Below are positions 1-7,794 of a stretch of 64,000 bases of DNA, in pieces (the first letter of the stretch is position 1; each line of letters starts with the position of its first letter). Below the pieces are notes generated by a model. It was not told the DNA's origin, ran no database searches, and worked only from the letters and a program-made list of their open reading frames with translations. Source of the stretch: Streptomyces sp. NBC_01235. GTDB lineage: Bacteria; Actinomycetota; Actinomycetes; Streptomycetales; Streptomycetaceae. The stretch covers positions 9,672,001 through 9,736,000 of the forward strand of contig NZ_CP108513.1 in NCBI RefSeq assembly GCF_035989285.1, written 5' to 3'. A program made the translations under genes and the position numbers.

Positions 1-543
1 AGCATCGCCGTCGGCCTGGTGGAGTCCTTCATGGCCAAGGTGCGCAAGCACCCGACCTACCGGGACGCCGAGCACACCCAGTCGGTGCTGACCATCACCT
101 CGAACGTCGTCTACGGCAAGCACACCGGCAACACCCCCGACGGCCGCCGGGCCGGACAGCCGTTCGCCCCCGGCGCCAACCCGATGAACGGCCGTGACCG
201 GCACGGCGTGGCAGCCTCCGCGCTCTCGGTGGCCAAGCTGCCGTACGAGCAGGCCCGCGACGGCATCTCGCTGACCACGACCATCACCCCGGAGGGACTG
301 GGACACGTCCCCCAGGAGCGCGCGGGCCACCTGGTCGGCATCCTCGACGCCTACATGGGCGCCGGCGGGTTCCACATGAACGTCAACGTCCTCGACCGCG
401 CCACCCTCGAGGACGCGATGGAGCACCCGGAGAAGTACCCCGACCTGACCATCCGGGTCTCCGGGTACGCCGTCAACTTCGTCCGGCTGACCCGCGAGCA
501 GCAGCTCGACGTGATCAGCCGCACCTTCCACGGATCGCTGTGA
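1..543 (+). CDS. pflB: Pyruvate formate-lyase (formate C-acetyltransferase), C-terminal part, 5' end outside the window
   Basis: Cleaves pyruvate with CoA to acetyl-CoA and formate, the oxygen-sensitive glycyl-radical step of mixed-acid fermentation in the cytoplasm. The frame is open from base 1, so only the last ~180 residues are seen. They end in the glycyl-radical signature RVSGYAVNF, with the radical glycine encoded at 463-465, followed by the usual short tail ([18 protein letters not shown]). The text [22 protein letters not shown] is also typical of PFL, which supports PFL over glycerol dehydratases of the same superfamily. The stop overlaps the GTG start of the activase gene, so the two are translationally coupled. 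Full-length PFL is about 750 residues; the missing start and its promoter cannot be judged. The odd point is the host: such an enzyme is unusual in an obligately aerobic genus. Confidence 0.95.
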   Translation, partial: SIAVGLVESFMAKVRKHPTYRDAEHTQSVLTITSNVVYGKHTGNTPDGRRAGQPFAPGANPMNGRDRHGVAASALSVAKLPYEQARDGISLTTTITPEGLGHVPQERAGHLVGILDAYMGAGGFHMNVNVLDRATLEDAMEHPEKYPDLTIRVSGYAVNFVRLTREQQLDVISRTFHGSL

Positions 544-1286
544 GCACCATGGCCGAGCCGCTGACGGGCCGGATCCACTCCTGGGACCTGTCCACGGGAG
601 TGGACGGTCCCGGGACCCGGTTCGTGCTGTTCCTCAGCGGCTGCCCCCTGCGCTGCCTGTACTGCGCCAACCCCGACACCTGGCACATGCGCGACGGCCG
701 GGAGGTGACGGTGGACGAGGTGATGGCGGAGATCGAGAAGTACCGGGCCTTCGTCACCACGGCCGGCGGCGGGGTGACGATCACCGGGGGAGAGCCGCTG
801 CTCCAGTCGGCCTTCACCGGTGAGGTGCTGCGCCGCTGCAAGGAGGCCGGACTGCACACGGCCCTGGACACGTCCGGCTTCCTCGGCGTGCGGGCCACGG
901 ACGAGCTCCTCGCCGACACGGACCTGGTGCTGCTGGACATCAAGTCCTTCGACATCGGCACCTACCGGAAGCTGACCGGCGGACGGCTCGCTCCCACGCT
1001 CAGCTTCGCCACCCGCCTCGACCGGCTCGGCGTCCCGATGTGGATCCGCTATGTGCTGGTCCCCGGCTGGACCGACGATCCGCGGTCCGTGGACGCCCTG
1101 GCCGACTTCGTCGCGAGGCTCGGCACCGCCGAGCGGGTCGACGTACTGCCCTTCCACAAGCTGGGAGCCCCGAAGTACGAGGCACTCGGCATCCCCTTCC
1201 CGCTGCGCGACACCCCCGTCCCCGACCCGGCTCTGATCGACGGCGTCCGCGCACGCTTCCAGGAGCAGGGCGTGCCCGCCTACTGA
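540..1286 (+). CDS. pflA: Pyruvate formate-lyase activating enzyme (radical SAM)
   Basis: Radical S-adenosylmethionine enzyme (248 aa) that installs the glycyl radical on pyruvate formate-lyase. The cluster-binding CxxxCxxC is visible near residue 38 ([12 protein letters not shown]), followed by the GGG-containing motif [16 protein letters not shown] that contacts SAM and the LDTSGF and LLDIKSFD strands of the family. Length equals the usual ~245 aa. Start: GTG at 540 overlaps the pflB stop (GTGA); an ATG three codons in (549) is the alternative. Coupling to pflB fixes the substrate. The stop codon overlaps the end of the convergent sulP gene by 7 bp, so no terminator fits between them. Confidence 0.96.
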   Translation: MSTMAEPLTGRIHSWDLSTGVDGPGTRFVLFLSGCPLRCLYCANPDTWHMRDGREVTVDEVMAEIEKYRAFVTTAGGGVTITGGEPLLQSAFTGEVLRRCKEAGLHTALDTSGFLGVRATDELLADTDLVLLDIKSFDIGTYRKLTGGRLAPTLSFATRLDRLGVPMWIRYVLVPGWTDDPRSVDALADFVARLGTAERVDVLPFHKLGAPKYEALGIPFPLRDTPVPDPALIDGVRARFQEQGVPAY

Positions 1287-3007
1287 CCGCCGGGATGCCC
1301 GCCGAGCCACGCGCGGTACGCGGCCACGGCCGTCGGGAGCGTCGGGAAGATCCGCTCCTTGCCGACCGAGTCCACCAGGCCGTACGCCTCCAGGTCGTCC
1401 AGCAGGTCCTGCTTCACGCGGGCGAGGGCGAACACGACGCCCCGGTTGGTCAGTTCGCGGCGCAGTTCGTCGACGGCGTCGAGGGCGGTGATGTCGACCT
1501 CGACATTGGCCTCGGTGTTGAGGACGAACCAGCGGACCGGGCCGCTCTGTTGGTCGACGGCGGCCAGGGCGCGGCGCCGGAAGTTCTCCGCGTTGGCGAA
1601 GAACAGCGGCGAGTCGTAGCGGTAGACGAGCAGCCCGGGAACCGTACGGGCCTGCGGATAGTCGTCGACGTCGTGCATGCCGGCCACACCGGGCACCAGG
1701 CCCTCGACGGCGTCGTGCGGACGCGCCACCCGGGTCAGCAGCTCGGCCACCGACAGGCCGACGGCCACGATCACGCCGTACAGGATGTCCAGGGCGAGCA
1801 CCCCGGCGAGGCAGCCGAGCGCCAGGAACAGTTCCCGGCGGCGGAAGGACGCCAACCGCCGGAAGCCCGCGAGGTCGATCATGCGGACCGCGGCGTAGAC
1901 GACGAGCGCGCCGAGCACGGCGGACGGCGTACGCGTCAGCAGCGGGCTCAGGAAGAGCAGCACCGCGAGCACCACCGCCCCGGCGACCAGCGAGTACGCC
2001 TGGCTGCGGGCGCCCGCCGAGGAGGCCAGCGCGGTGCGGCTGGCGCTGCTGCTCACCGGGAAGCCGTGCAGCACCCCGGCGCCCAGGTTGGCCGCGCCCA
2101 GGGCGAGGAACTCCTGGTTGGCGTCGAGCCCGGGACCTTCGTCGTCGCGGTCGGCGAACGCCCGCGCGGTGAGGACGAAGTCGGTGTAGGCGACCAGCAG
2201 CACGCCGAGCGCGGGCAGGACGAGGCGCGGCAGCTCGCTCAGGTCCGGGACGGCGAGACCCGGCAGACCGGACGGGACCTCGCCGATCACCTTCAGCCCG
2301 TACCGCCCGTCGAGGTCGAAGACCACGACGGCGGCGGTGCCCAGGACGAACGCCACCAGCGGACCGGGCACGGCGCGGACGTAACGGGCCATCAGGAAGA
2401 GGAACACGAGCGTGACCGCCGAGAACACGACCGTGGCCAGGTGTGCGTCGGTCAGGTGGGTGACGAAGTACCACAGTTGGGGGAAGAACTGCGAGCCGGT
2501 CGTCCGCACCCCGGTGAGCTTGGGCAGCTGGTCCACCATCATGATGAGCGCCACGCCCGCCAGATAGCCGATCAGGACGGGGCGGGACAGCAGGTCCGCG
2601 AGAAAGCCCAGCCGCACCGCCCGGGCGACCAGGCAGAGCAGCCCGACCGTGACCGCGAGGGCCGCCGCCAGCGACGCGTAGCGCCCGGCGTCCCCGGCGG
2701 CGAGCGGTGCGACCACCGTGGCCGTCATCAGGGCGGTCGTGGACTCGGGGCCGACCGACAGCAGCCGCGAGGAACCGAACAGGGCGTACATCGCGAGGGC
2801 CGGCAGGATCGCCCACAGCCCGGTCACCGGCGGCAGCCCGGCCACCCCCGCGTATGCCATGACCTGCGGTACGAGGTACGCGGCCACGGTCACGCCGCCG
2901 AGCAGGTCACCCGTCAGCCACGAGCGCCGGTAGCCGAGGAGCGCGACGAGGCCGGGCACCTGCCGGCGCCATTGCGAGACGTGTCGTCCGCCCGAGCCCT
3001 GGGACAT
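1280..3007 (-). CDS. SulP-family anion transporter with C-terminal STAS domain
   Basis: Membrane permease of the SulP/SLC26 type (575 aa): about 10-12 hydrophobic helices from residue ~20 to ~400 (for example GVTVAAYLVPQVMAYAGVAG and VGPESTTALMTATVVAPLAA), then a cytoplasmic STAS domain from ~435 that contains ANVEVDITALDAVDELRREL. The family moves sulfate, bicarbonate, chloride or dicarboxylates by proton symport or exchange, and the substrate here cannot be read from sequence. Start: ATG at 3007 has GGAAGG six bases upstream; in-frame starts further out (3034, 3160) lack a convincing site. It is divergent from the DoxX-like gene, with one DosR-like palindrome between them. A role in exporting formate, acetate or bicarbonate next to pflBA is only a guess from context. 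Confidence 0.9.
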   Translation of the reverse strand: MSQGSGGRHVSQWRRQVPGLVALLGYRRSWLTGDLLGGVTVAAYLVPQVMAYAGVAGLPPVTGLWAILPALAMYALFGSSRLLSVGPESTTALMTATVVAPLAAGDAGRYASLAAALAVTVGLLCLVARAVRLGFLADLLSRPVLIGYLAGVALIMMVDQLPKLTGVRTTGSQFFPQLWYFVTHLTDAHLATVVFSAVTLVFLFLMARYVRAVPGPLVAFVLGTAAVVVFDLDGRYGLKVIGEVPSGLPGLAVPDLSELPRLVLPALGVLLVAYTDFVLTARAFADRDDEGPGLDANQEFLALGAANLGAGVLHGFPVSSSASRTALASSAGARSQAYSLVAGAVVLAVLLFLSPLLTRTPSAVLGALVVYAAVRMIDLAGFRRLASFRRRELFLALGCLAGVLALDILYGVIVAVGLSVAELLTRVARPHDAVEGLVPGVAGMHDVDDYPQARTVPGLLVYRYDSPLFFANAENFRRRALAAVDQQSGPVRWFVLNTEANVEVDITALDAVDELRRELTNRGVVFALARVKQDLLDDLEAYGLVDSVGKERIFPTLPTAVAAYRAWLGGHPGGQ

Positions 3008-3124
3008 CTGCCGCCTTCCGTCGTCTGACCTCATGATCCACCGGTGGGCGACCGGGCGCGACAACCACGGTGGACGGCCTGCGTGTCCGCTGTGCCGCAC
3101 CGATCCCAACAGCCCCTGAAGACA

Positions 3125-3138
3125 GGGCCGTTCGGCCC
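3125..3138. promoter_or_regulatory. DosR-like palindrome between sulP and doxX-like gene
   Basis: GGGCCGTTCGGCCC: six-base arms separated by TT, flanked by CAG/CTG. It lies in the 230-bp divergent gap, 118 bp from the sulP start and 100 bp from the doxX-like start, so it could serve either gene. Only one box is clear here, and no TGGAN element stands 30 bp away. Inferred from recurrence of the same motif elsewhere in the window. Confidence 0.55.
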
Positions 3139-3237
3139 CCTGTGTGCAGACCTTCGGCATCCGGTGACGCCCGGTGCGCGCGGCCAGAGTAAGTGACGTC
3201 AGGCAACGACCCGACCCCCTCGAAGGGAATCACGACC

Positions 3238-3867
3238 ATGGCCGTGCACGAGCACCCTCACCGGAGCTCCGGCTTCCACCTGCCGTCGCTGCGCAGGAAC
3301 CGGACCGCCACCTCCTCCGAGTCCGCCGTCTCGGCACATGCCGGCACGAGCACCGCGCGGGCTTATGCCTTGGCGTCCCTGCGTCTGCTCACGGGGTTCG
3401 TGTTCCTGTGGGCCTTCCTCGACAAGACGTTCGGCTTCGGCTACGCCACCCCGTCCGGCAAGGGCTGGATCGACGGCGGCTCGCCGACGAAGGGCTTCCT
3501 CGGCTCCGTCGCCGTCGGGCCGATGGAGTCCACCTTCCACTCCTGGGCCGGCGAGCCGTGGGCGGACCGGCTGTTCATGCTCGGTCTGCTCGGGATCGGC
3601 CTCGCCCTGGTCGCGGGGGTCGCGCTGCGGTTCGCCGCCCTCGCGGGCACCGTGATGATGGCGCTGATGTGGATCGCCGAGTGGCCGCCCGCCAAGCACC
3701 TCTCGGACGGCTCTGCGAGCATGTCGACGAACCCGTTCGTCGACTACCACCTGATCTACGCAGTCGCCCTGATCGTCCTGGCCGCTGCCGCCGCCGGCGA
3801 CACCCTGGGCGCGGGCCGGCTCTGGGCCAGGCTGCCGTTCGTCCGCGACCACCGCTGGCTGCGCTGA
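3238..3867 (+). CDS. DoxX-like family integral membrane protein
   Basis: Protein of 209 aa with a ~40-residue hydrophilic N-terminus (His- and Ser-rich) and then four membrane segments, for example ALASLRLLTGFVFLWAFLDK, LFMLGLLGIGLALVAGVALR and LIYAVALIVLAAAAAGD. The LRLLTGFVFLWAFLDKTFGFG opening and the WIAEWPP block are typical of DoxX/DoxD (thiosulfate:quinone oxidoreductase small-subunit-like) proteins. These sit in the cytoplasmic membrane, and their function is uncertain outside the archaeal enzyme. Start at ATG 3238 follows GAAGGG by ten bases; an upstream GTG at 3193 is possible. A DosR-like box precedes it and a pair follows it. Confidence 0.75.
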   Translation: MAVHEHPHRSSGFHLPSLRRNRTATSSESAVSAHAGTSTARAYALASLRLLTGFVFLWAFLDKTFGFGYATPSGKGWIDGGSPTKGFLGSVAVGPMESTFHSWAGEPWADRLFMLGLLGIGLALVAGVALRFAALAGTVMMALMWIAEWPPAKHLSDGSASMSTNPFVDYHLIYAVALIVLAAAAAGDTLGAGRLWARLPFVRDHRWLR

Positions 3868-3884
3868 ACCCCACCTGCGTGCAG

Positions 3885-3918
3885 GGGTCGGTCGGCCCCA
3901 CCTCGGGACCTGTGGCCC
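3885..3918. promoter_or_regulatory. Tandem DosR-like boxes upstream of USP gene
   Basis: Two 14-bp palindromes, GGGTCGGTCGGCCC (3885-3898) and GGGACCTGTGGCCC (3905-3918), 20 bp apart start to start. TGGAAT at 3948-3953 stands 30 bp after the second box and may be the -10 element. The distance to the USP start is 153 bp, but a 98-bp repeat tract lies in between; without it the distance would match the 59-70 bp seen at other USP genes. Confidence 0.65.
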
Positions 3919-3960
3919 CTGCACGAGGAAGCCCCGGAAGACGACGCTGGAATCAGATCC

Positions 3961-4058
3961 TTGCCCCACGATCCCTTGCCCCACGATCCCTTGCCCCACG
4001 ATCCCTCGCCCCACGATCCCTCGCCCCACGATCCCTCGCCCCACGATCCCTCGCCCCA
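3961..4058. repeat. 15-bp tandem repeat tract (6.5 copies) in the USP leader
   Basis: Six exact-length copies of a 15-bp unit, TTGCCCCACGATCCC three times and then TCGCCCCACGATCCC three times, plus an 8-bp partial copy that runs straight into the AGGAGGTGGAG ribosome site of the USP gene. The unit length is a multiple of three and one frame is open through it (PHDP repeated), so an N-terminal extension is conceivable. The strong ribosome site just after the tract instead argues that it lies in the untranslated leader. Confidence 0.9.
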
Positions 4059-4071
4059 GGAGGTGGAGATC

Positions 4072-4977
4072 ATGCTCCGCAGCATCACCGTAGGTCTCGA
4101 CGGCTCGCGCGAGAGCCGAGCCGCCGCGGAATGGGCGGCCCGCGAAGCGAAGCTGCGCGACCTGCCCCTGAAGATCGTCCACGTCTGGGAGCCGGTACCG
4201 GAACCGATGGCTCAGGCGCCTCTCCTGGGAGGCGAGACCCAGCAGCACTGGACCGAGCGGATCCCGCGCGAGGCCGCCGAGGGCATCGTCCTGCGCCACC
4301 CCGGTGTCGAGGTGACGACCGAGCAGCTTTCCGGAAACCCGGGTGACGTCCTGGCCGAGGCGGGCAGGAGCGCCGAGCTGCTCGTCCTGGGCTCGCGCGG
4401 GTTCGGCGGGATCGGCGGGTTCATGGTCGGCTCCGTGGGCCTGTCCGTCGTCGCGCGAGCGGACCGCCCCGTGGTGCTGGTCCGCGCGCTGGAGGCGGCC
4501 GCCGACGAGCACGAGATGGACCCGGCGGGTGTGCCGTCCGCCGCGACGCCCTTCCTGCCCGTGGTCCTCGGACTCGACGTCGACCACCCGGACGAGACGC
4601 TGATCGAGTTCGCCTTCGACGCCGCGAAGCGCCGCGCGACGTCCCTGCGGGTCGTCCACGGCTGGAACCCGCCGCCGTATTACGCGTACGGCATGCCCGC
4701 CAACCCCGCGCTGCACGAGGCGCTGGCACTCAGTGACGCCGAGGCCCTGGCCGAGGTGCTGCGGCCCTGGCGGCAGAAGTACCCGGACGTCGAGGTCGTC
4801 GAGGAGTCCCGCTACGGCAGCGGGGCCGTCTACGTCGTGGACGCCTCCCATGAGGCCTCCCTCGTCGTCGTGGGCCGGCGCATCCGCCGCAGCCCGTTCG
4901 GCGCCCACGTCGGACACGTCACGCACGCCGTCCTGCACCACTCCACCGCCCCCGTCGCCGTCGTCCCCCACAGCTGA
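4072..4977 (+). CDS. Universal stress protein, two USP domains
   Basis: Cytoplasmic USP-A tandem protein (301 aa). Domain 1 begins SITVGLDGSRESRAAAEWAA and ends with the nucleotide-binding GxxG-x9-G(S/T) signature GSRGFGGIGGFMVGSVGLSV. Domain 2 starts near residue 160 (FLPVVLGLDVDHPDE) and ends in GRRIRRSPFGAHVGHVTHAV, so both halves keep the ATP-loop pattern. Start: ATG 4072 follows AGGAGGTGGAG. Tandem USPs of this type in mycobacteria bind ATP and belong to the DosR regulon; the molecular role is adaptive rather than catalytic. Preceded by a box pair and the 15-bp repeat tract; the ADH gene follows after 42 bp and is probably co-transcribed. Confidence 0.93.
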   Translation: MLRSITVGLDGSRESRAAAEWAAREAKLRDLPLKIVHVWEPVPEPMAQAPLLGGETQQHWTERIPREAAEGIVLRHPGVEVTTEQLSGNPGDVLAEAGRSAELLVLGSRGFGGIGGFMVGSVGLSVVARADRPVVLVRALEAAADEHEMDPAGVPSAATPFLPVVLGLDVDHPDETLIEFAFDAAKRRATSLRVVHGWNPPPYYAYGMPANPALHEALALSDAEALAEVLRPWRQKYPDVEVVEESRYGSGAVYVVDASHEASLVVVGRRIRRSPFGAHVGHVTHAVLHHSTAPVAVVPHS

Positions 4978-5019
4978 CCCACCCCCGATCCCCCGATCAC
5001 TCCCGAGGAGAAGAGAGCC

Positions 5020-6042
5020 ATGAAGGCAGCGGTCGTACGAGCGTTCGGCGAGCCCCTGGTCATCGAGGAGCGCCCCGACCCGGAGCCCGGCCCCGGCCAG
5101 GTCCGTGTCCGGGTGGAGGCGTCCGGGCTGTGCCACACCGACATCCACGCGGCGCACGGCGACTGGCCGGTGAAGCCGAACCCGCCGTTCGTCCCCGGGC
5201 ACGAGGGCGTGGGCCTGGTGGAGGCGCTCGGCGAGGGCGTCACCCACCTGTCCGTCGGACAGCGGGTCGCCGTCCCGTGGCTCGGCAAGGCGTGCGGGCG
5301 GTGCGAGCACTGCCTGTCCGGCTGGGAGACGCTGTGCGAGCAGCAGATCAACACCGGCTACGGCTGCGACGGCGGGTACGCCGAGAAGATGCTGGCCTGG
5401 GCCGACTTCGCCCAGCCGGTCCCCGAGGGCATCACCGCCCTCGACGCGGCGCCCCTGACCTGCGCGGGCGTGACGACGTACAAGGCGCTCAAGGTCGCCG
5501 GCGTCAAGCCCACCCAGCTCGTCGCGATCTCCGGCATCGGCGGCCTCGGCCACCTCGCCGTGCAGTACGCGAAGATCGCCGGTGCCACGGTCGCCGCCAT
5601 CGACGTCACCGACGAGAAGCTCCAGCTGGCCGCCGACCTCGGCGCGGACATCCTCATCGACGCGCGCAAGGAGAACGTCGGCGAGGTGCTCAAGCGGCAC
5701 GGCGGCGCCCACGCGGCGATCGCGCTCGCGGTGAACGACGCGGCCTTCGAGGCCGTCAACTCCGGGCTGCGGCGCGGCGGCAAGCTGGTCATGGTGGCCC
5801 TTCCCGCGCACGGCACGGTCCGTGTGCCCATCTTCGACACCGTCCTGAACGGCACCTCGGTGATCGGCTCGATCGTCGGGACCCGCCAGGACCTCGCCGA
5901 GGTCTTCCAGCTGCACGCGGCCGGCCGCACCAGGGTCATCTACGAGGCCCGCCCGCTCGCCTCCGTCAACGACTCCATCGACGAGGTGCTGCGCGGCGAG
6001 GTCAAGGCCCGGATCGTCTTCGACATGGCCACGGGACGGTGA
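5020..6042 (+). CDS. Zinc-dependent alcohol dehydrogenase (AdhP-like)
   Basis: NAD-dependent medium-chain alcohol dehydrogenase (340 aa), interconverting primary alcohols and aldehydes. The catalytic zinc ligands are in SGLCHTDIHAAHGDWP and GHEGVG, the structural zinc cysteines in CGRCEHCLSGWETLC, and the Rossmann glycines in GIGGLGHLAVQYAK near residue 178. The length is normal. It is closely similar along its whole length to the ADH at 52384-53397, so the two are paralogues. GAGGAGAAGAGAGCC precedes ATG 5020. It lies between two USP genes in one probable operon; its stop and the next start are only a few bases apart. Ethanol formation or reoxidation during oxygen limitation is the likely task. 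Confidence 0.93.
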   Translation: MKAAVVRAFGEPLVIEERPDPEPGPGQVRVRVEASGLCHTDIHAAHGDWPVKPNPPFVPGHEGVGLVEALGEGVTHLSVGQRVAVPWLGKACGRCEHCLSGWETLCEQQINTGYGCDGGYAEKMLAWADFAQPVPEGITALDAAPLTCAGVTTYKALKVAGVKPTQLVAISGIGGLGHLAVQYAKIAGATVAAIDVTDEKLQLAADLGADILIDARKENVGEVLKRHGGAHAAIALAVNDAAFEAVNSGLRRGGKLVMVALPAHGTVRVPIFDTVLNGTSVIGSIVGTRQDLAEVFQLHAAGRTRVIYEARPLASVNDSIDEVLRGEVKARIVFDMATGR

Positions 6043-6047
6043 GCACG

Positions 6048-6920
6048 ATGGTCCTCCCGATCGTCGTCGGCGTGGACGGCTCCGAACCCAGCCTGCGGGC
6101 CGTCGACTGGGCGGCCGACGAGGCCGCCCTGCGCGGGACCCCGCTGCGGCTGGTGTTCGCCTCCCTCTGGGAGCGGTACGAGGGCGAGTCCCTCGCGGAC
6201 GACCTCGGCAAGCCGTTCGAGCAGGTCACGGCCGAGGACATCGTGCGCGTCGCCGCGCAGCGCGCCCACCTGCGCCGGCCCGACGTCGAGGTCTCCACCG
6301 ACGTGCTGCCCGAGGAGCCCGAGTACGCGCTCGTCCGTGAGGGACGCGCCGCCACTGCCCTGGTGCTCGGCACGCGCGGCCGCAGCGGCTTCGTGGAGAT
6401 GCTGCTCGGGTCGGTCAGCCTGACCGTCGCCGCCCACGCCGCCTGCCCGGTGATCGTGCTGGGCGGCGGCCACGACAACCGGGTGAGCGCGGGGAGCGGC
6501 GGCCGCGTGGTGGTGGGCGTCGGCGAGAAGGGCACGGACTCCGCCGCCCTGCGCTTCGCCGTCCAGGAGGCCCGGGTGCGCCACGCGACCCTTGACGCCG
6601 TACGGGCCTGGCGGTGCCCCGCGCACGAGAGCACCGACCACCCCCTGCTCGCCGGTGAACCCGCGCGGCTGCACGAGCAGCACGCCGCCGAGGTTCTGGA
6701 GAAGGCGCTGAAGGACGCGCCGGCGGACATGGAGGTGCGTGGGCGCACGGTGGAGGGTCCGGCCCGCAGGGTCCTTTTGGCCGCCTCGCACGAGGCCGAC
6801 CTGCTGGTGGTCGGCGCCCGGCGCAACCCGGACCACCTCGGACTCCAGCTGGGGCGCGTCGCCCACGCGGTGCTGCACCACTCCGCCTGCGCCGTCGCGG
6901 TCGTACCCGAACGGGTGTGA
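6048..6920 (+). CDS. Universal stress protein, two USP domains
   Basis: Tandem USP-A protein (290 aa) beginning LPIVVGVDGSEPSLRAVDWA. The domain 1 signature is GTRGRSGFVEMLLGSVSLTV; domain 2 begins GRVVVGVGEKGTDSAALRF and ends with GARRNPDHLGLQLGRVAHAV. It is closest in layout to the USP at 41280-42155 (same RAWRCPAHES and LGLQLGRV texts). Start: ATG 6048, with an in-frame GTG at 6039 that overlaps the ADH stop; either fits translational coupling. The next gene is convergent at 6938, leaving 17 bp and no visible terminator. Confidence 0.92.
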   Translation: MVLPIVVGVDGSEPSLRAVDWAADEAALRGTPLRLVFASLWERYEGESLADDLGKPFEQVTAEDIVRVAAQRAHLRRPDVEVSTDVLPEEPEYALVREGRAATALVLGTRGRSGFVEMLLGSVSLTVAAHAACPVIVLGGGHDNRVSAGSGGRVVVGVGEKGTDSAALRFAVQEARVRHATLDAVRAWRCPAHESTDHPLLAGEPARLHEQHAAEVLEKALKDAPADMEVRGRTVEGPARRVLLAASHEADLLVVGARRNPDHLGLQLGRVAHAVLHHSACAVAVVPERV

Positions 6921-6937
6921 AGGAAGTGGCCGGCTGC

Positions 6938-7741
6938 TCAGAGGCCCGCCGCGTGGTCGGGGACGTAGGTCTGCAGATCGCGCGGCGGGCGCTCGTAGCC
7001 GGTCGACTCCGGGCGCTTCGGCAGTTCGAGGACGGGCGGAGGGACGTCGTGGTAGGGCACGGAGGCCAGCAGATGGGCGATCATGTTCAGCCGCGCCCGG
7101 CGTTTGTCGTCGCTCTCCACCACGTACCAGGGCGCCTCGCTGATGTCGGTGTGCACCAGCATCTCGTCCTTCGCCCGGGAGTACGCCTCCCAGTGGGTGA
7201 TCGACTCCAGGTCCATCGGGGAGAGCTTCCAGCGCCGCAGCGGGTCGTCCAGACGGCGCCGGAAGCGATCCTGCTGCTCGGTGTCGCTCACCGAGAACCA
7301 GTACTTGCGCAGCAGGACCCCGTCCTCGACCAGCATCCGCTCGAAGATCGGGCACTGCCGCAGGAAGAGCCGGTACTCCTCCTGCGTACAGAAGCCCATC
7401 ACGCGCTCGACGCCGGCCCGGTTGTACCAGGACCGGTCGAACAGGACGATCTCCCCGGCCGCCGGCAGGTGCTCGACATACCGTTGGAAGTACCACTGGG
7501 TGCGTTCACGCTCGGTCGGCTTCGGGAGCGCCGCGATCCTGGCCACACGCGGGTTGAGGTGCTCGGCGACCCGCTTGATCGTGCCGCCCTTGCCCGCCGC
7601 GTCCCGCCCCTCGAAGACCACCACCAACCGGGTCCCCGACGCCCGCACCCACTCCTGCACCTTCACCAACTCGGTCTGCAGGCGCAGCAGTTCCTTCTCG
7701 TACGTCTTGCGCGGCAGCTCCGCCGCCTTCTTGCCGGCCAT
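6938..7741 (-). CDS. ppk2: Polyphosphate kinase 2
   Basis: PPK2-family polyphosphate-dependent nucleotide kinase (267 aa) that makes nucleoside triphosphate from polyphosphate and nucleoside diphosphate, or the reverse. The P-loop [12 protein letters not shown] is near residue 43, the Walker B/lid text [16 protein letters not shown] near 105, and the WxxY segment [15 protein letters not shown] follows. The single-domain length and the NRAGVE lid fit the ADP-phosphorylating class, but class assignment needs alignment. Start ATG 7741 is divergent from the phosphoketolase, with only 53 bp between the two starts and no DosR-like box. It offers ATP from stored polyphosphate when respiration stops. 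Confidence 0.93.
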   Translation of the reverse strand: MAGKKAAELPRKTYEKELLRLQTELVKVQEWVRASGTRLVVVFEGRDAAGKGGTIKRVAEHLNPRVARIAALPKPTERERTQWYFQRYVEHLPAAGEIVLFDRSWYNRAGVERVMGFCTQEEYRLFLRQCPIFERMLVEDGVLLRKYWFSVSDTEQQDRFRRRLDDPLRRWKLSPMDLESITHWEAYSRAKDEMLVHTDISEAPWYVVESDDKRRARLNMIAHLLASVPYHDVPPPVLELPKRPESTGYERPPRDLQTYVPDHAAGL

Positions 7742-7794
7742 GCCGCCTCCACCACCCGATGACTTCTCCGCCGACGACTTCCGGAGTCTCCCCC

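Noticed and set aside
351..2816. Long open frames opposite the pflA and sulP genes (for example 821 codons on the minus strand across 351-2816)
   Set aside because: High-GC shadow frames: arginine/proline-rich, no family motifs, and they cross real genes on both strands.
3961..4071. N-terminal (PHDP)n extension of the USP starting at TTG 3961
   Set aside because: A textbook ribosome site lies right before ATG 4072 and the USP fold starts there; no site precedes 3961.
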